Shown piece after piece: positions 53,177 to 60,288 of a stretch of DNA of 64,000 bases; position 1 is the stretch's first letter, and the number at the start of each line of letters is the position of its first letter. The notes beneath the pieces are model-generated. The model ran no database searches. It was not told the DNA's origin and saw only the letters and a list, made by a program, of their open reading frames with translations. A program made the position numbers and the translations under genes. Location: assembly GCA_947496175.1 (NCBI GenBank), contig CANMBU010000001.1, forward strand, positions 744,001 through 808,000. The letters run 5' to 3'. The DNA comes from an uncultured Roseovarius sp. GTDB taxonomy: Bacteria; Pseudomonadota; Alphaproteobacteria; Rhodobacterales; Rhodobacteraceae.

Positions 53177-54025
53177 ATGACGGACATTGAAACAGCCACC
53201 CGCATCGACACCAAGGACATGAACAACCGGATCGTCTTTCACGGCGATATCCAGGTGATGGAGGCGGACTTCTCCAACTTCCATTTTGACAGCAGCGCAG
53301 TTGTAAACGCTTTTTACGACCGGCTGGAGGCCCGCATTGCCGACACAGGCGAAGAACTGTGGTTCTTCATGGTCAACCTCAACAACACCCGCATCGATCC
53401 TGCCGCCTGGACGGCCTATTCCCGTCGCGGTCGCGCGTTGAACCTTGCGCATTCCATGGGCTCTGTGCGCTTTGATGCCTCTGATGAGACGCGACAACAG
53501 ATCATTCGAGCCGCCAATACCGAAGCGTTTGATCCCAATCTTTTTAGTGACCGCGACGCCGCTCTTGACCGTTTGGCCAGCCTTCCCAGTAAACGGCGCA
53601 CCAAGATCGTACATGACGCCAATTACGTGCTCGCGGATTTTGTGCGCCGAATATCCTTTGACGCAGAGGCCACGATCATGGATGTGGACTTTTCGCATTT
53701 GACGTTTCACCACAGCCGCGATGTGGATGACTTTTACGACTATATCGAAGAGCGCATCATTGAGAGCGACAAACGCTGGTTTTTTCTGGTGAACCTCAAT
53801 GGCTGTCAGATTCTGCCGGCCGCCTGGGTGCAATACGCCTTGCGCGGCAAGCGTTTGAACAAGGCCGGCTCGCTTGGCTCGGTGCGCTACGCCGCCGGGT
53901 CGGAAACCGAAGAAGACATCCGCATGCGCGCCGAAACTGCGGGTTTTCGCCCCAACATCCGCAATACCCGCGAAGAGGCACTGGACCTCATCGAAGAGAT
54001 GCGGACGGAATTGACAAGCAGCTAG
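53177..54025 (+). CDS. Unrecognised protein with two tandem copies of one domain
   Basis: I do not recognise a family for this 282-aa soluble protein. It consists of two aligned halves, about residues 16-128 and 145-278. Matching segments: MEADFSNFHF with MDVDFSHLTF; VNAFYDRLEARI with VDDFYDYIEERI; WFFMVNLNNTRIDPAAWTAYSRRGRALN with WFFLVNLNGCQILPAAWVQYALRGKRLN; and GSVRFDASDETRQQI with GSVRYAAGSETEEDI. The alternation of strands and an amphipathic helix would suit a STAS- or SpoIIAA-like fold, which is speculation. The gene is divergent from the PaaK-like ligase, with palindromes between. Confidence 0.8.
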   Translation: MTDIETATRIDTKDMNNRIVFHGDIQVMEADFSNFHFDSSAVVNAFYDRLEARIADTGEELWFFMVNLNNTRIDPAAWTAYSRRGRALNLAHSMGSVRFDASDETRQQIIRAANTEAFDPNLFSDRDAALDRLASLPSKRRTKIVHDANYVLADFVRRISFDAEATIMDVDFSHLTFHHSRDVDDFYDYIEERIIESDKRWFFLVNLNGCQILPAAWVQYALRGKRLNKAGSLGSVRYAAGSETEEDIRMRAETAGFRPNIRNTREEALDLIEEMRTELTSS

Positions 54026-54027
54026 CA

Positions 54028-54330
54028 TCACGAAGCCCTGCCCAACCGGATGACTTGTGGTATCCGATCCGGCACGCGTTCCACTTCCTCGCGCACTTCG
54101 AGCTCCAGCTTAACTGTCGTCACATGCCAGCCAAGCGATCCAAGACGCTCAAGCTCATCTTCGTTCAACTTCGCACCAGCCAAATTCTTAAGGTCCTTGA
54201 AGGCTATTTCGCCCTCGCGCAGAACACCCAAAATCGCACTACGCAACATTTCGAACTTCCATGTTGGAATATTCGTCACGCCATCCCGGCCTTCCGCCGG
54301 GGTTCTGCAGGCAACACGCGCCTCTGACAT
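54028..54330 (-). CDS. Small protein, DUF6958-like, at end of ABC transporter operon
   Basis: This 100-aa protein begins in a TGATG overlap with the ABC ATPase gene (stop at 54330-54332). The pattern CRTPAEGRDGVTNIPTWKFEMLRSAILGVLREGEIAFKDL, then LGWHVTTVKLELEVREEVERV, looks like a small winged-helix-type domain similar to DUF6958. The exact family is uncertain. It is the last gene of the nine-gene operon and stops 2 bp from the convergent duplicated-domain gene. The function is unknown. Confidence 0.7.
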   Translation of the reverse strand: MSEARVACRTPAEGRDGVTNIPTWKFEMLRSAILGVLREGEIAFKDLKNLAGAKLNEDELERLGSLGWHVTTVKLELEVREEVERVPDRIPQVIRLGRAS

Positions 54331-55154
54331 CAGCTCAGCCATCTCTTACGGCGTCGATAGCTGCGCACATCGCGGAACGACTTGCGCCCCTCATCCGACA
54401 TACCAAGGTAGAACTCCTTCACATCCGGGTTCTCCCGCAGCTCTTTGGCAGGGCCATCCATCACCACACGGCCACTCTCAAGAATGTACCCATATTGCGC
54501 AAAACGCAGCGCCACATTGGTGTTCTGCTCGGCCAGAAGGAACGTCGCGCCCTCCTTCTCATTGAGCGACTTCACAATGTTGAAAATCTCTTCCACCAAC
54601 TGCGGCGCAAGCCCCATGCTGGGTTCATCCAAAAGGATCGTCTCGGGCCGCGACATTAACGCGCGTCCAATGGCGCACATCTGCTGTTCCCCGCCGGACG
54701 TATAGCCCGCCTGGCTTTTGCGTCGCTCTTTCAGGCGCGGGAAATACGTATAGACCTTCTCCAGATCAGCATCGATTTCACCCCGACTTGAGCCGCGCGT
54801 ATAGGCCCCGGTCAAAAGATTTTCTTCCACCGTCAGATGCTCAAAGCAATGCCGCCCTTCCATCACCTGAATAACGCCCATCTTCACCAGATCAGACGGC
54901 AGCAAATCCTGCACGCGGCTACCACGATAATTGATCGTGCCCTTGGTCACCTCGCCGCGCTCTGATTTCAAAAGATTGGAAATCGCCTTCAGCGTTGTGG
55001 TCTTGCCAGCGCCATTCCCCCCAAGCAGCGCTGTTATTCCGCCTTTAGGGACATTGAGGCTCACACCCTTCAAAACGAGGATCACATGGTTGTAGATCAC
55101 CTCGATATTGTTGACTTCCAAAAGCGTTTCCTGCGTCTTGGCGGCGTCCAGCAT
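54330..55154 (-). CDS. Branched-chain-amino-acid-type ABC transporter ATP-binding protein (LivF class)
   Basis: This 274-aa ATPase has Walker A LLGGNGAGKTTTLKA (about residues 43-57), MGVIQVMEGRHCFEHLTVEENL, the signature YTSGGEQQMCAIGRALM, Walker B TILLDEPSMGLAP and FLLAEQNTNVAL, which mark the LivF rather than LivG class. Its C-terminus is extended and basic (SFRDVRSYRRRKRWLS). It pairs with the LivG-class ATPase at 59458. Because an acyl-CoA synthetase heads the operon, the substrate may be a carboxylate rather than an amino acid. Confidence 0.88.
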   Translation of the reverse strand: MLDAAKTQETLLEVNNIEVIYNHVILVLKGVSLNVPKGGITALLGGNGAGKTTTLKAISNLLKSERGEVTKGTINYRGSRVQDLLPSDLVKMGVIQVMEGRHCFEHLTVEENLLTGAYTRGSSRGEIDADLEKVYTYFPRLKERRKSQAGYTSGGEQQMCAIGRALMSRPETILLDEPSMGLAPQLVEEIFNIVKSLNEKEGATFLLAEQNTNVALRFAQYGYILESGRVVMDGPAKELRENPDVKEFYLGMSDEGRKSFRDVRSYRRRKRWLS

Positions 55155-55171
55155 GGTCTCAGGCTTTCACT

Positions 55172-55222
55172 GTTCCAAAAATACTCAAAATCCTCCGGCC
55201 GCCACATGCGCAGCGGCCGGAG
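55172..55222 (-). terminator. Hairpin with T-rich tail between binding-protein and LivF genes
   Basis: CTCCGGCCGC (55193-55202) and GCGGCCGGAG (55213-55222) form a perfect 10-bp stem. Read on the minus strand it is followed by GGATTTTGAGTATTTTTGG. It would partially stop or protect transcripts after the binding-protein gene, which usually needs more product than the ATPase. Confidence 0.75.
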
Positions 55223-55231
55223 AGAAAAGGC

Positions 55232-56512
55232 TTAGCAGCCTGCTTCGATGTTGTTCTCCGCCGCAAAGGCTGCCGAGTCTTCCTTGACCAACGGCGTGAT
55301 CACATCCTGGTCCGACTGGTAGTATTCCGTGATCAGGCTCCATTCACCGGCTGATGCATCCCACTGCTTGACGGCACCAAAGCCGTTGCCGCCGTGGTTC
55401 TGACAGCTCACCTTGAACTCGGGTCCAAAGTTCGGAAGGCCCAGACCTGCCATCTTGGCTTCTGTGATCTCAAGGTTTTCCATACCGTCGCGCATCTGCT
55501 GGCTGGTGATGTCGCTCACACCGTGCATTTCCTGCGCGGTCTTGATAGCTTCCGCCGCCAGCATCGCCGCATACATGCCCCGGTTATAGAGCACCGAGCC
55601 AACCTGATCGCCCGCACCAGCAGCCTTACCGGCATCAACCACGTATTTCGCCAGATCCGCATAAATCGGATAGTCACTGCCCACATTGTGGAAGGTCAGC
55701 GCCTTGTAGCCATTGGCACCATCTCCGGCAGGTTTCACATCGTTCTCAGAACCAGACCACCAGATGCCGATGAAATTCTCCATAGGAAAGCGAATGTTCA
55801 CCGCTTCTTGCACCGCGACCTGGTTCATCACGCCCCAGCCCCACATCAGCACGTAATCAGGACGCTGCTGACGCACCTGAAGCCACTGCGACTTTTGCTC
55901 CTGACCAGGGTGGTCCACTGGCAAAAGCATCAACTCATAGCCGTGCTTTTCGGCCAGAACCTCAAGCGTCCGGATCGGTTCCTTACCGTAGGCAGAGTTG
56001 TGATAAACCAGCGCCACTTTCTTACCGTCCAGTGAGCCGCCGTTTTGTTCAACCAAATGCGTGATCGCCAAAGACGCACCATCCCAATAGTTCGCAGGAT
56101 AGTTAAAGACGTATTTGAAAACTTCTCCGTTCTTGGCCGACGTCCGTCCATAGCCCATGGTGTGAAGCGGTATGCCATCCGCTGTGGCTTTGGGGATCAG
56201 CTGATAGGTGATCCCGGTTGAGAGCGGCTGATAGACAAGCGCGCCTTCACCCTTGGTTGCTTCATAGCATTCCACACCCTTCTCAGTGTTATAGCCCGTC
56301 TCACATTCCACAACACGCACGGCCTCGCCACCAATTCCACCGTCACGCTCATTGAGCAGGGTGAAGTAATCCTGATAGCCATCCGAGAACGGAATACCAT
56401 TCGCAGCATAAGGTCCGGTGCGATAGCTCGTGTCGACGATGACAAGATCGGCGAGCGCCGGGCTTGCCGCCATCATGGTCGCCGCAATCGCGGTCAGTAG
56501 TTTCTGTTTCAT
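55232..56512 (-). CDS. ABC transporter substrate-binding protein (LivK-like, periplasmic)
   Basis: This 426-aa type I periplasmic binding protein has a signal peptide (KLLTAIAATMMAASPALA) and no lipobox. It continues LVIVDTSYRTGPYAANGIPFSDGYQDYFTLLNERDGGIGG, the hallmark opening of Liv-type receptors, with KKVALVYHNSAYGKEPIRTLE and DYVLMWGWGVMNQVAVQEA in the lobes. The length exceeds LivK (about 370 aa), as in receptors of the aromatic/urea/amide subclass. The ligand is unknown. Hairpins flank the gene at 55193 and 56580. Confidence 0.87.
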   Translation of the reverse strand: MKQKLLTAIAATMMAASPALADLVIVDTSYRTGPYAANGIPFSDGYQDYFTLLNERDGGIGGEAVRVVECETGYNTEKGVECYEATKGEGALVYQPLSTGITYQLIPKATADGIPLHTMGYGRTSAKNGEVFKYVFNYPANYWDGASLAITHLVEQNGGSLDGKKVALVYHNSAYGKEPIRTLEVLAEKHGYELMLLPVDHPGQEQKSQWLQVRQQRPDYVLMWGWGVMNQVAVQEAVNIRFPMENFIGIWWSGSENDVKPAGDGANGYKALTFHNVGSDYPIYADLAKYVVDAGKAAGAGDQVGSVLYNRGMYAAMLAAEAIKTAQEMHGVSDITSQQMRDGMENLEITEAKMAGLGLPNFGPEFKVSCQNHGGNGFGAVKQWDASAGEWSLITEYYQSDQDVITPLVKEDSAAFAAENNIEAGC

Positions 56513-56579
56513 CGGTTTATATCCTCCCTTGGTTTATCCGATGTCTTTTTCATGAACGCGTCAGCGCCCAACTCTTTAG

Positions 56580-56595
56580 GTGGGGACTGCCCCAC
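56580..56595 (-). terminator. Short hairpin between LivM and binding-protein genes
   Basis: GTGGGG (56580-56585), a four-base loop and CCCCAC (56590-56595) lie in the 94-bp gap before the binding-protein gene. There is no T-tract, so it may act as a processing or stabilising element rather than a terminator. Confidence 0.35.
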
Positions 56596-56606
56596 GAAGC
56601 CCCGCC

Positions 56607-57683
56607 CTAGTGCGGGAAGGGCCATAATCTCAGTTTTTCTTTCGCCACGCGCCAAAGCTGGGCAAGGCCGTGAGGTTCAAGGATCAAGAACACCACGATA
56701 AGCGCCCCAACGATCATGAACTCAAGATGTGCCGCCAAATCCGTGGGCCATCCAAGCCCTCCGACCAGAACGTTCTTCAAGAGCACCGGCAATAGCACAA
56801 GAAAGGCCGCCCCAGCGAAACACCCAAAGATCGAACCCAGACCGCCAATGATAATCATGAAGAGAACAAGGAACGATTTGGTGATGCCAAAGACCTCACC
56901 CACTTCCACAGCGCCAAGGTAAACAGCAAAGAAGAGAGCACCGGCCAGACCGACAAAGAACCCCGAAACGGCAAAGGCCGAGAGCTTCGCTTTCAGCGGG
57001 TTCACACCAATGATCTCTGCTGCGATGTCCATATCCCGGATGGCCATCCATTGCCGCCCCTGCATCCCGCGTGTCATGTTCCGAGCAATGATTGCGCATG
57101 CCACGGTGAAAACGAGGCAGAAGAGATACGCCGCCCATGGCTCAGTCTGCGCCCCGGTGACGGGTACGCCAAATACGGTGCGCTCAGGCGCATTGATCTG
57201 ACCTGAAGCCGAATAGTTGTAGAACCAGCTCACCTTGTTGAACATCCATACCAGAAAGAATTGCGCCGCCAGAGTCGCCACGGCGAGGTAAAATCCTTTG
57301 ATGCGCAAAGATGGCAAGCCAAAGAGCACGCATACCCCGGCTGTGATCCCGCCAGAGATGATGATGTGAAAGAAAATATTGATGTCAGGAAAGGCCGTCA
57401 TCAGCTTGTAACAGGCATAGGCCCCCACAGCCATGAATGCACCTGTGCCCAGGGACACCTGTCCGCAATAGCCCGTCAAAATATTCAACCCAATTGCCGC
57501 GATCGAATAGATCAGGAACGGCAGGAATACGGCATTGACCCAATAGTCGTTAATGATGAAAGGCACGACTGCAAAGGCCAGGACCAGGAGGACGTAATAT
57601 CGGTAGCGATCAAATCTGATCGGAAAGGTTTGGCTGTCCTGTTGGTAGGTGGTCGAAAAATCACCGGATTCGCGATAAATCAT
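56607..57683 (-). CDS. Branched-chain-type ABC transporter permease (LivM class)
   Basis: This 358-aa membrane protein has about nine segments. It includes the LivM-like LTGYCGQVSLGTGAFMAVGAYACY (about residues 68-91), LPSLRIKGFYLAVATLAAQFFL and the EAA-like region GVNPLKAKLSAFAVSGFFVGLAGALFF. It continues with IIGGLGSIFGCFAGAAFLVLLP. The ATG at 57683 overlaps the stop of the small membrane protein gene (ATGA), with GAGGAGGG upstream. It forms the translocation pore with the LivH-class permease. Confidence 0.9.
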   Translation of the reverse strand: MIYRESGDFSTTYQQDSQTFPIRFDRYRYYVLLVLAFAVVPFIINDYWVNAVFLPFLIYSIAAIGLNILTGYCGQVSLGTGAFMAVGAYACYKLMTAFPDINIFFHIIISGGITAGVCVLFGLPSLRIKGFYLAVATLAAQFFLVWMFNKVSWFYNYSASGQINAPERTVFGVPVTGAQTEPWAAYLFCLVFTVACAIIARNMTRGMQGRQWMAIRDMDIAAEIIGVNPLKAKLSAFAVSGFFVGLAGALFFAVYLGAVEVGEVFGITKSFLVLFMIIIGGLGSIFGCFAGAAFLVLLPVLLKNVLVGGLGWPTDLAAHLEFMIVGALIVVFLILEPHGLAQLWRVAKEKLRLWPFPH

Positions 57684-57937
57684 GAGATGCCCTCCTCGCT
57701 CAGGTCATCATGGCCGCGCCTTGCCGCGCGATTGGGTGCCCGCGCATAGCCGACATCTTCGGAATGGCGAATAAGCCAGAAATAGGCGAGCATCCCGACG
57801 CCCCCGCCCATCGCAGCCAGAACTGCGGCCGTGACCATCTGGCCGGTATTGTCCACGCCCGCGGTAAAGGCGAGATACCCAAAGGCCCAAAAACCAGACC
57901 AAGCGATGACATTTGCGATGGCAATGATCTTTTGCAT
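57680..57937 (-). CDS. Small two-span membrane protein within the ABC operon
   Basis: This 85-aa protein has two hydrophobic segments (IAIANVIAWSGFWAFGYLAFTAG and MVTAAVLAAMGGGVGMLAYFWLI) and a basic/acidic tail (APNRAARRGHDDLSEEG). ATG 57937 has GAGAGG upstream; the LivH stop lies at 57940. It is overlapped at its end by LivM (ATGA), so it is locked between the two permease genes and probably works with them. No known family was recognised. Confidence 0.75.
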   Translation of the reverse strand: MQKIIAIANVIAWSGFWAFGYLAFTAGVDNTGQMVTAAVLAAMGGGVGMLAYFWLIRHSEDVGYARAPNRAARRGHDDLSEEGIS

Positions 57938-57939
57938 GG

Positions 57940-58950
57940 TCACACCCTCTCAATAATCTTTTCGCCAAAAAGGCCTTGTGGTCGGAAGACCAGGAAGATG
58001 AGCGCCAGCACATAGGCAAACCAAAGTTCTGTTGCGCCGCCCAGATTGATGAACCCGCCAAAGCACTGTCCGATGCCGAAACAGAACTCGAAAAGCTTTT
58101 CACCCACGCCGATGATCAATCCGCCTACAATCGCGCCGGGGATAGATGTAAAACCCCCCAGCATCAGCACAGGAAGCGCCTTCAGGGCAATAAGCGACAG
58201 CGAGAACTGAACACCTGATTTCGTGCCCCACATGATCCCTGCGACCAACGCGACAAACCCAGCCAGTGACCAGACCATAACCCAGATGAAATTGAGGCTG
58301 ATGCCCACGGAAAGTGCCGCTTGGTGGTCGTCGGCGACAGCCCGCATCGCGCGGCCTTGTTTTGAGTATTGGGCAAAAACAATCAGCGCAAAGACCAGAG
58401 CCGCGGCAATGATCGTCGCTACAATATCGAGATTGTCGATGAAGAAGCCATAGTCAAATATCTGGAAGGTCGCTTCATCAATCGCCTCGTTGATCCCCTG
58501 AGGCAGACCCACATCAAGCTTCTTGATATCTGCGCCCCACATGATGTCGCCAAATCCTTCCAGGAAATAGGCAAGGCCAATCGTGGCCATGAAAAGGATG
58601 ATAGGCTCCTGGTTTACCAGATGTCGAAAGATGATCTGATTTACAGCCCAGGCCAGGCCGATCATCACCACAACCGTCAGCAAGATCGCCAGAAGCGCGG
58701 GGACATTCCAGCCAAAGTAGTGCAGGTCTGTGCCAAAGGTCGCGTTGATCAGATGCGCAAACGGCACCTGCCCGTTCATGATCCCGACCAACGTCATCGC
58801 CGAGAAAAGCGCCATGACCCCTTGGGCATAATTGAAAATGCCCGACGCCTTGTAGATGAGCACAAAGCCCAGCGCCACAAGCGCGTAAAGGACCCCGGCC
58901 ATTAAACCGTTCAGGAACACTTCCATTGCAAAGACCAGTGTTTCAGGCAT
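57940..58950 (-). CDS. Branched-chain-type ABC transporter permease (LivH class)
   Basis: This 336-aa membrane protein begins VFLNGLMAGVLYALVALGFVLIYKASGIFNYAQGVMALFSA, the LivH signature. RAVADDHQAALSVGISLNFIWVMVWSLAGFVALVAG (the EAA-like coupling loop) and LKALPVLMLGGFTSIPGAIVGGLIIGVGE follow. The middle (about residues 140-185) has an extra soluble stretch compared with typical LivH. It is third in the operon after the CoA synthetase, LivG-class ATPase and an exported protein gene. Confidence 0.9.
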   Translation of the reverse strand: MPETLVFAMEVFLNGLMAGVLYALVALGFVLIYKASGIFNYAQGVMALFSAMTLVGIMNGQVPFAHLINATFGTDLHYFGWNVPALLAILLTVVVMIGLAWAVNQIIFRHLVNQEPIILFMATIGLAYFLEGFGDIMWGADIKKLDVGLPQGINEAIDEATFQIFDYGFFIDNLDIVATIIAAALVFALIVFAQYSKQGRAMRAVADDHQAALSVGISLNFIWVMVWSLAGFVALVAGIMWGTKSGVQFSLSLIALKALPVLMLGGFTSIPGAIVGGLIIGVGEKLFEFCFGIGQCFGGFINLGGATELWFAYVLALIFLVFRPQGLFGEKIIERV

Positions 58951-58979
58951 GTTTGTTGGCCTCCGGCTCTATTGTCATT

Positions 58980-59465
58980 TCAACTCTCAAGGTCTGTCTC
59001 CACCACGGCATAATAGGTCCGGGCTTTGCTTGCCTCGGCACGCACCATCAGGCGTGGTTCAATCCAGTCCTGACTGACCAGCCAACCGTCATCTCCGAGG
59101 GCATATCGTCCAGATGCCACTTGCTCGATCATCCAGTCGCGCGCGGCTTGCGAGTCCTCGACCCCGGCAAACTCGACCGAGCACGCACGTTCGCCAATCG
59201 ACGGCGCCGCATCAAGAACCAGCAGGTATCCCTCTTCTGTCGGCCCATAGACTTGGCGCGCGTCGTGCATCTGATCCACCGGCTGCACATCGAGACCCGA
59301 GACAACTTCGAAACTCAGGTGCTCATAGGGGTCCAGACATCGCGCCACGAATTCGTCCCATGCATCCGCCTGAGCTGCGATTGGCATGCAGATTGCCAAG
59401 GTCATGACGCACCGACGCAATACCGACGTGATACCGACGTGATACCGACGTGCCAAATCACTCAT
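58980..59465 (-). CDS. Exported protein of unknown function in the ABC operon; repeat-encoded N-region
   Basis: This protein of about 161 aa starts at ATG 59465, which overlaps the LivG-class stop by 8 bp. Residues 5-18 (ARRYHVGITSVLRR) are encoded by the 11-bp repeat, and the h-region CVMTLAICMPIAAQA completes a signal peptide. The mature part (DAWDEFVARCLDPYEHLSFEVV and RACSVEFAGVEDSQAARDWM) has two cysteines and no recognised family. A start at 59405 would leave only a 13-residue leader, so the longer start is preferred. It lies inside the transporter operon. Confidence 0.65.
   Translation of the reverse strand: MSDLARRYHVGITSVLRRCVMTLAICMPIAAQADAWDEFVARCLDPYEHLSFEVVSGLDVQPVDQMHDARQVYGPTEEGYLLVLDAAPSIGERACSVEFAGVEDSQAARDWMIEQVASGRYALGDDGWLVSQDWIEPRLMVRAEASKARTYYAVVETDLES
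59411..59454 (-). repeat. Four 11-bp TCGGT units, second copy of the 22080 element
   Basis: On the minus strand the units read ACGTCGGTATC, ACGTCGGTATC, ACGTCGGTATT and GCGTCGGTGCG. On the plus strand ACCGA recurs at 59411, 59422, 59433 and 59444, exactly 11 bp apart. The order of unit types is the same as at 22080-22134. This copy lies at the LivG/exported-protein junction and is read as codons of the signal peptide. Confidence 0.85.
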
Positions 59466-60282
59466 GCGCGACCCCCAGATAGGCATCAATAACAGCCTGA
59501 TTGCTGCGCACCTCATCCGGCGACCCGTCACCAATCTTCTGGCCGTAATCCATCACCACAACCCGGTCTGACAGATCCATGACCACACCCATGTCATGCT
59601 CGATCAGAACAATGGTTGTGCCGAACTCATCATTCACATCCAGGACGAAGCGCGACATGTCTTCCTTCTCTTCGACATTCATACCCGCCATGGGTTCATC
59701 CAGAAGCAAAATGGATGGCTCAGCCGCGAGCGCACGAGCCAGTTCGACGCGTTTCTTAAGGCCGTAGGGCAAACGCCCAACAGGCGTTTTGCGGATATGC
59801 TGAATTTCCAGAAAGTCGATGATCTTCTCAACGAATGCGCGATTTTTCGTCTCTTCCTGCTCGGCCTTTCCCTTCCAGAATGCCTGCGCAAACAGTCCGG
59901 ATTTCATCTGACGGATACGGCCCGTCATAACGTTGTCCAGCACAGTCATACCTTCAAACAACGCAATGTTCTGAAACGTGCGGGCGATGCCCTGCTGCGC
60001 TACTTCAAAGGGCTTCATCGGCGGGCGCTTTTGCCCCTGATACCAGACCTCGCCTTCCTGCGGATTGTAAAAGCCTGAGATGACGTTGAGCATTGAGGAC
60101 TTCCCAGCCCCGTTCGGCCCGATAATGGCGCGAATTTCACCTTCTCGGATATCAAAAGAGATATCCTTGATCGCCACCACCCCGCCAAAGCGCAGCGTGA
60201 TGTTCTTCATCTCCATCACCACCCCACCGATCTTGCGACCGTCCTCTGTGATGTAGCCTTCGGTTGCGTCCAGCATCGTCAA
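59458..60282 (-). CDS. Branched-chain-type ABC transporter ATP-binding protein (LivG class)
   Basis: This 274-aa ATPase has Walker A IIGPNGAGKSSMLNVISGFY (about residues 53-72), RTFQNIALFEGMTVLDNVMTGR, VGRLPYGLKKRVELARALA as the signature region, Walker B ILLLDEPMAGMNVEEKEDM and VLIEHDMGVVMDLSDRVVVMDYG, all LivG-like. It starts 6 bp after the acyl-CoA synthetase stop. Its end is overlapped by the exported-protein gene. Together with 54330 it powers the transporter. Confidence 0.9.
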   Translation of the reverse strand: MTMLDATEGYITEDGRKIGGVVMEMKNITLRFGGVVAIKDISFDIREGEIRAIIGPNGAGKSSMLNVISGFYNPQEGEVWYQGQKRPPMKPFEVAQQGIARTFQNIALFEGMTVLDNVMTGRIRQMKSGLFAQAFWKGKAEQEETKNRAFVEKIIDFLEIQHIRKTPVGRLPYGLKKRVELARALAAEPSILLLDEPMAGMNVEEKEDMSRFVLDVNDEFGTTIVLIEHDMGVVMDLSDRVVVMDYGQKIGDGSPDEVRSNQAVIDAYLGVAHE

Positions 60283-60288
60283 CCCATC

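Noticed and set aside
53042..54031. Antisense open frame of about 329 codons over the duplicated-domain gene
   Set aside because: It mirrors codon structure of the plus-strand gene, whose two internal copies show protein-level conservation. The minus frame shows no domain features.
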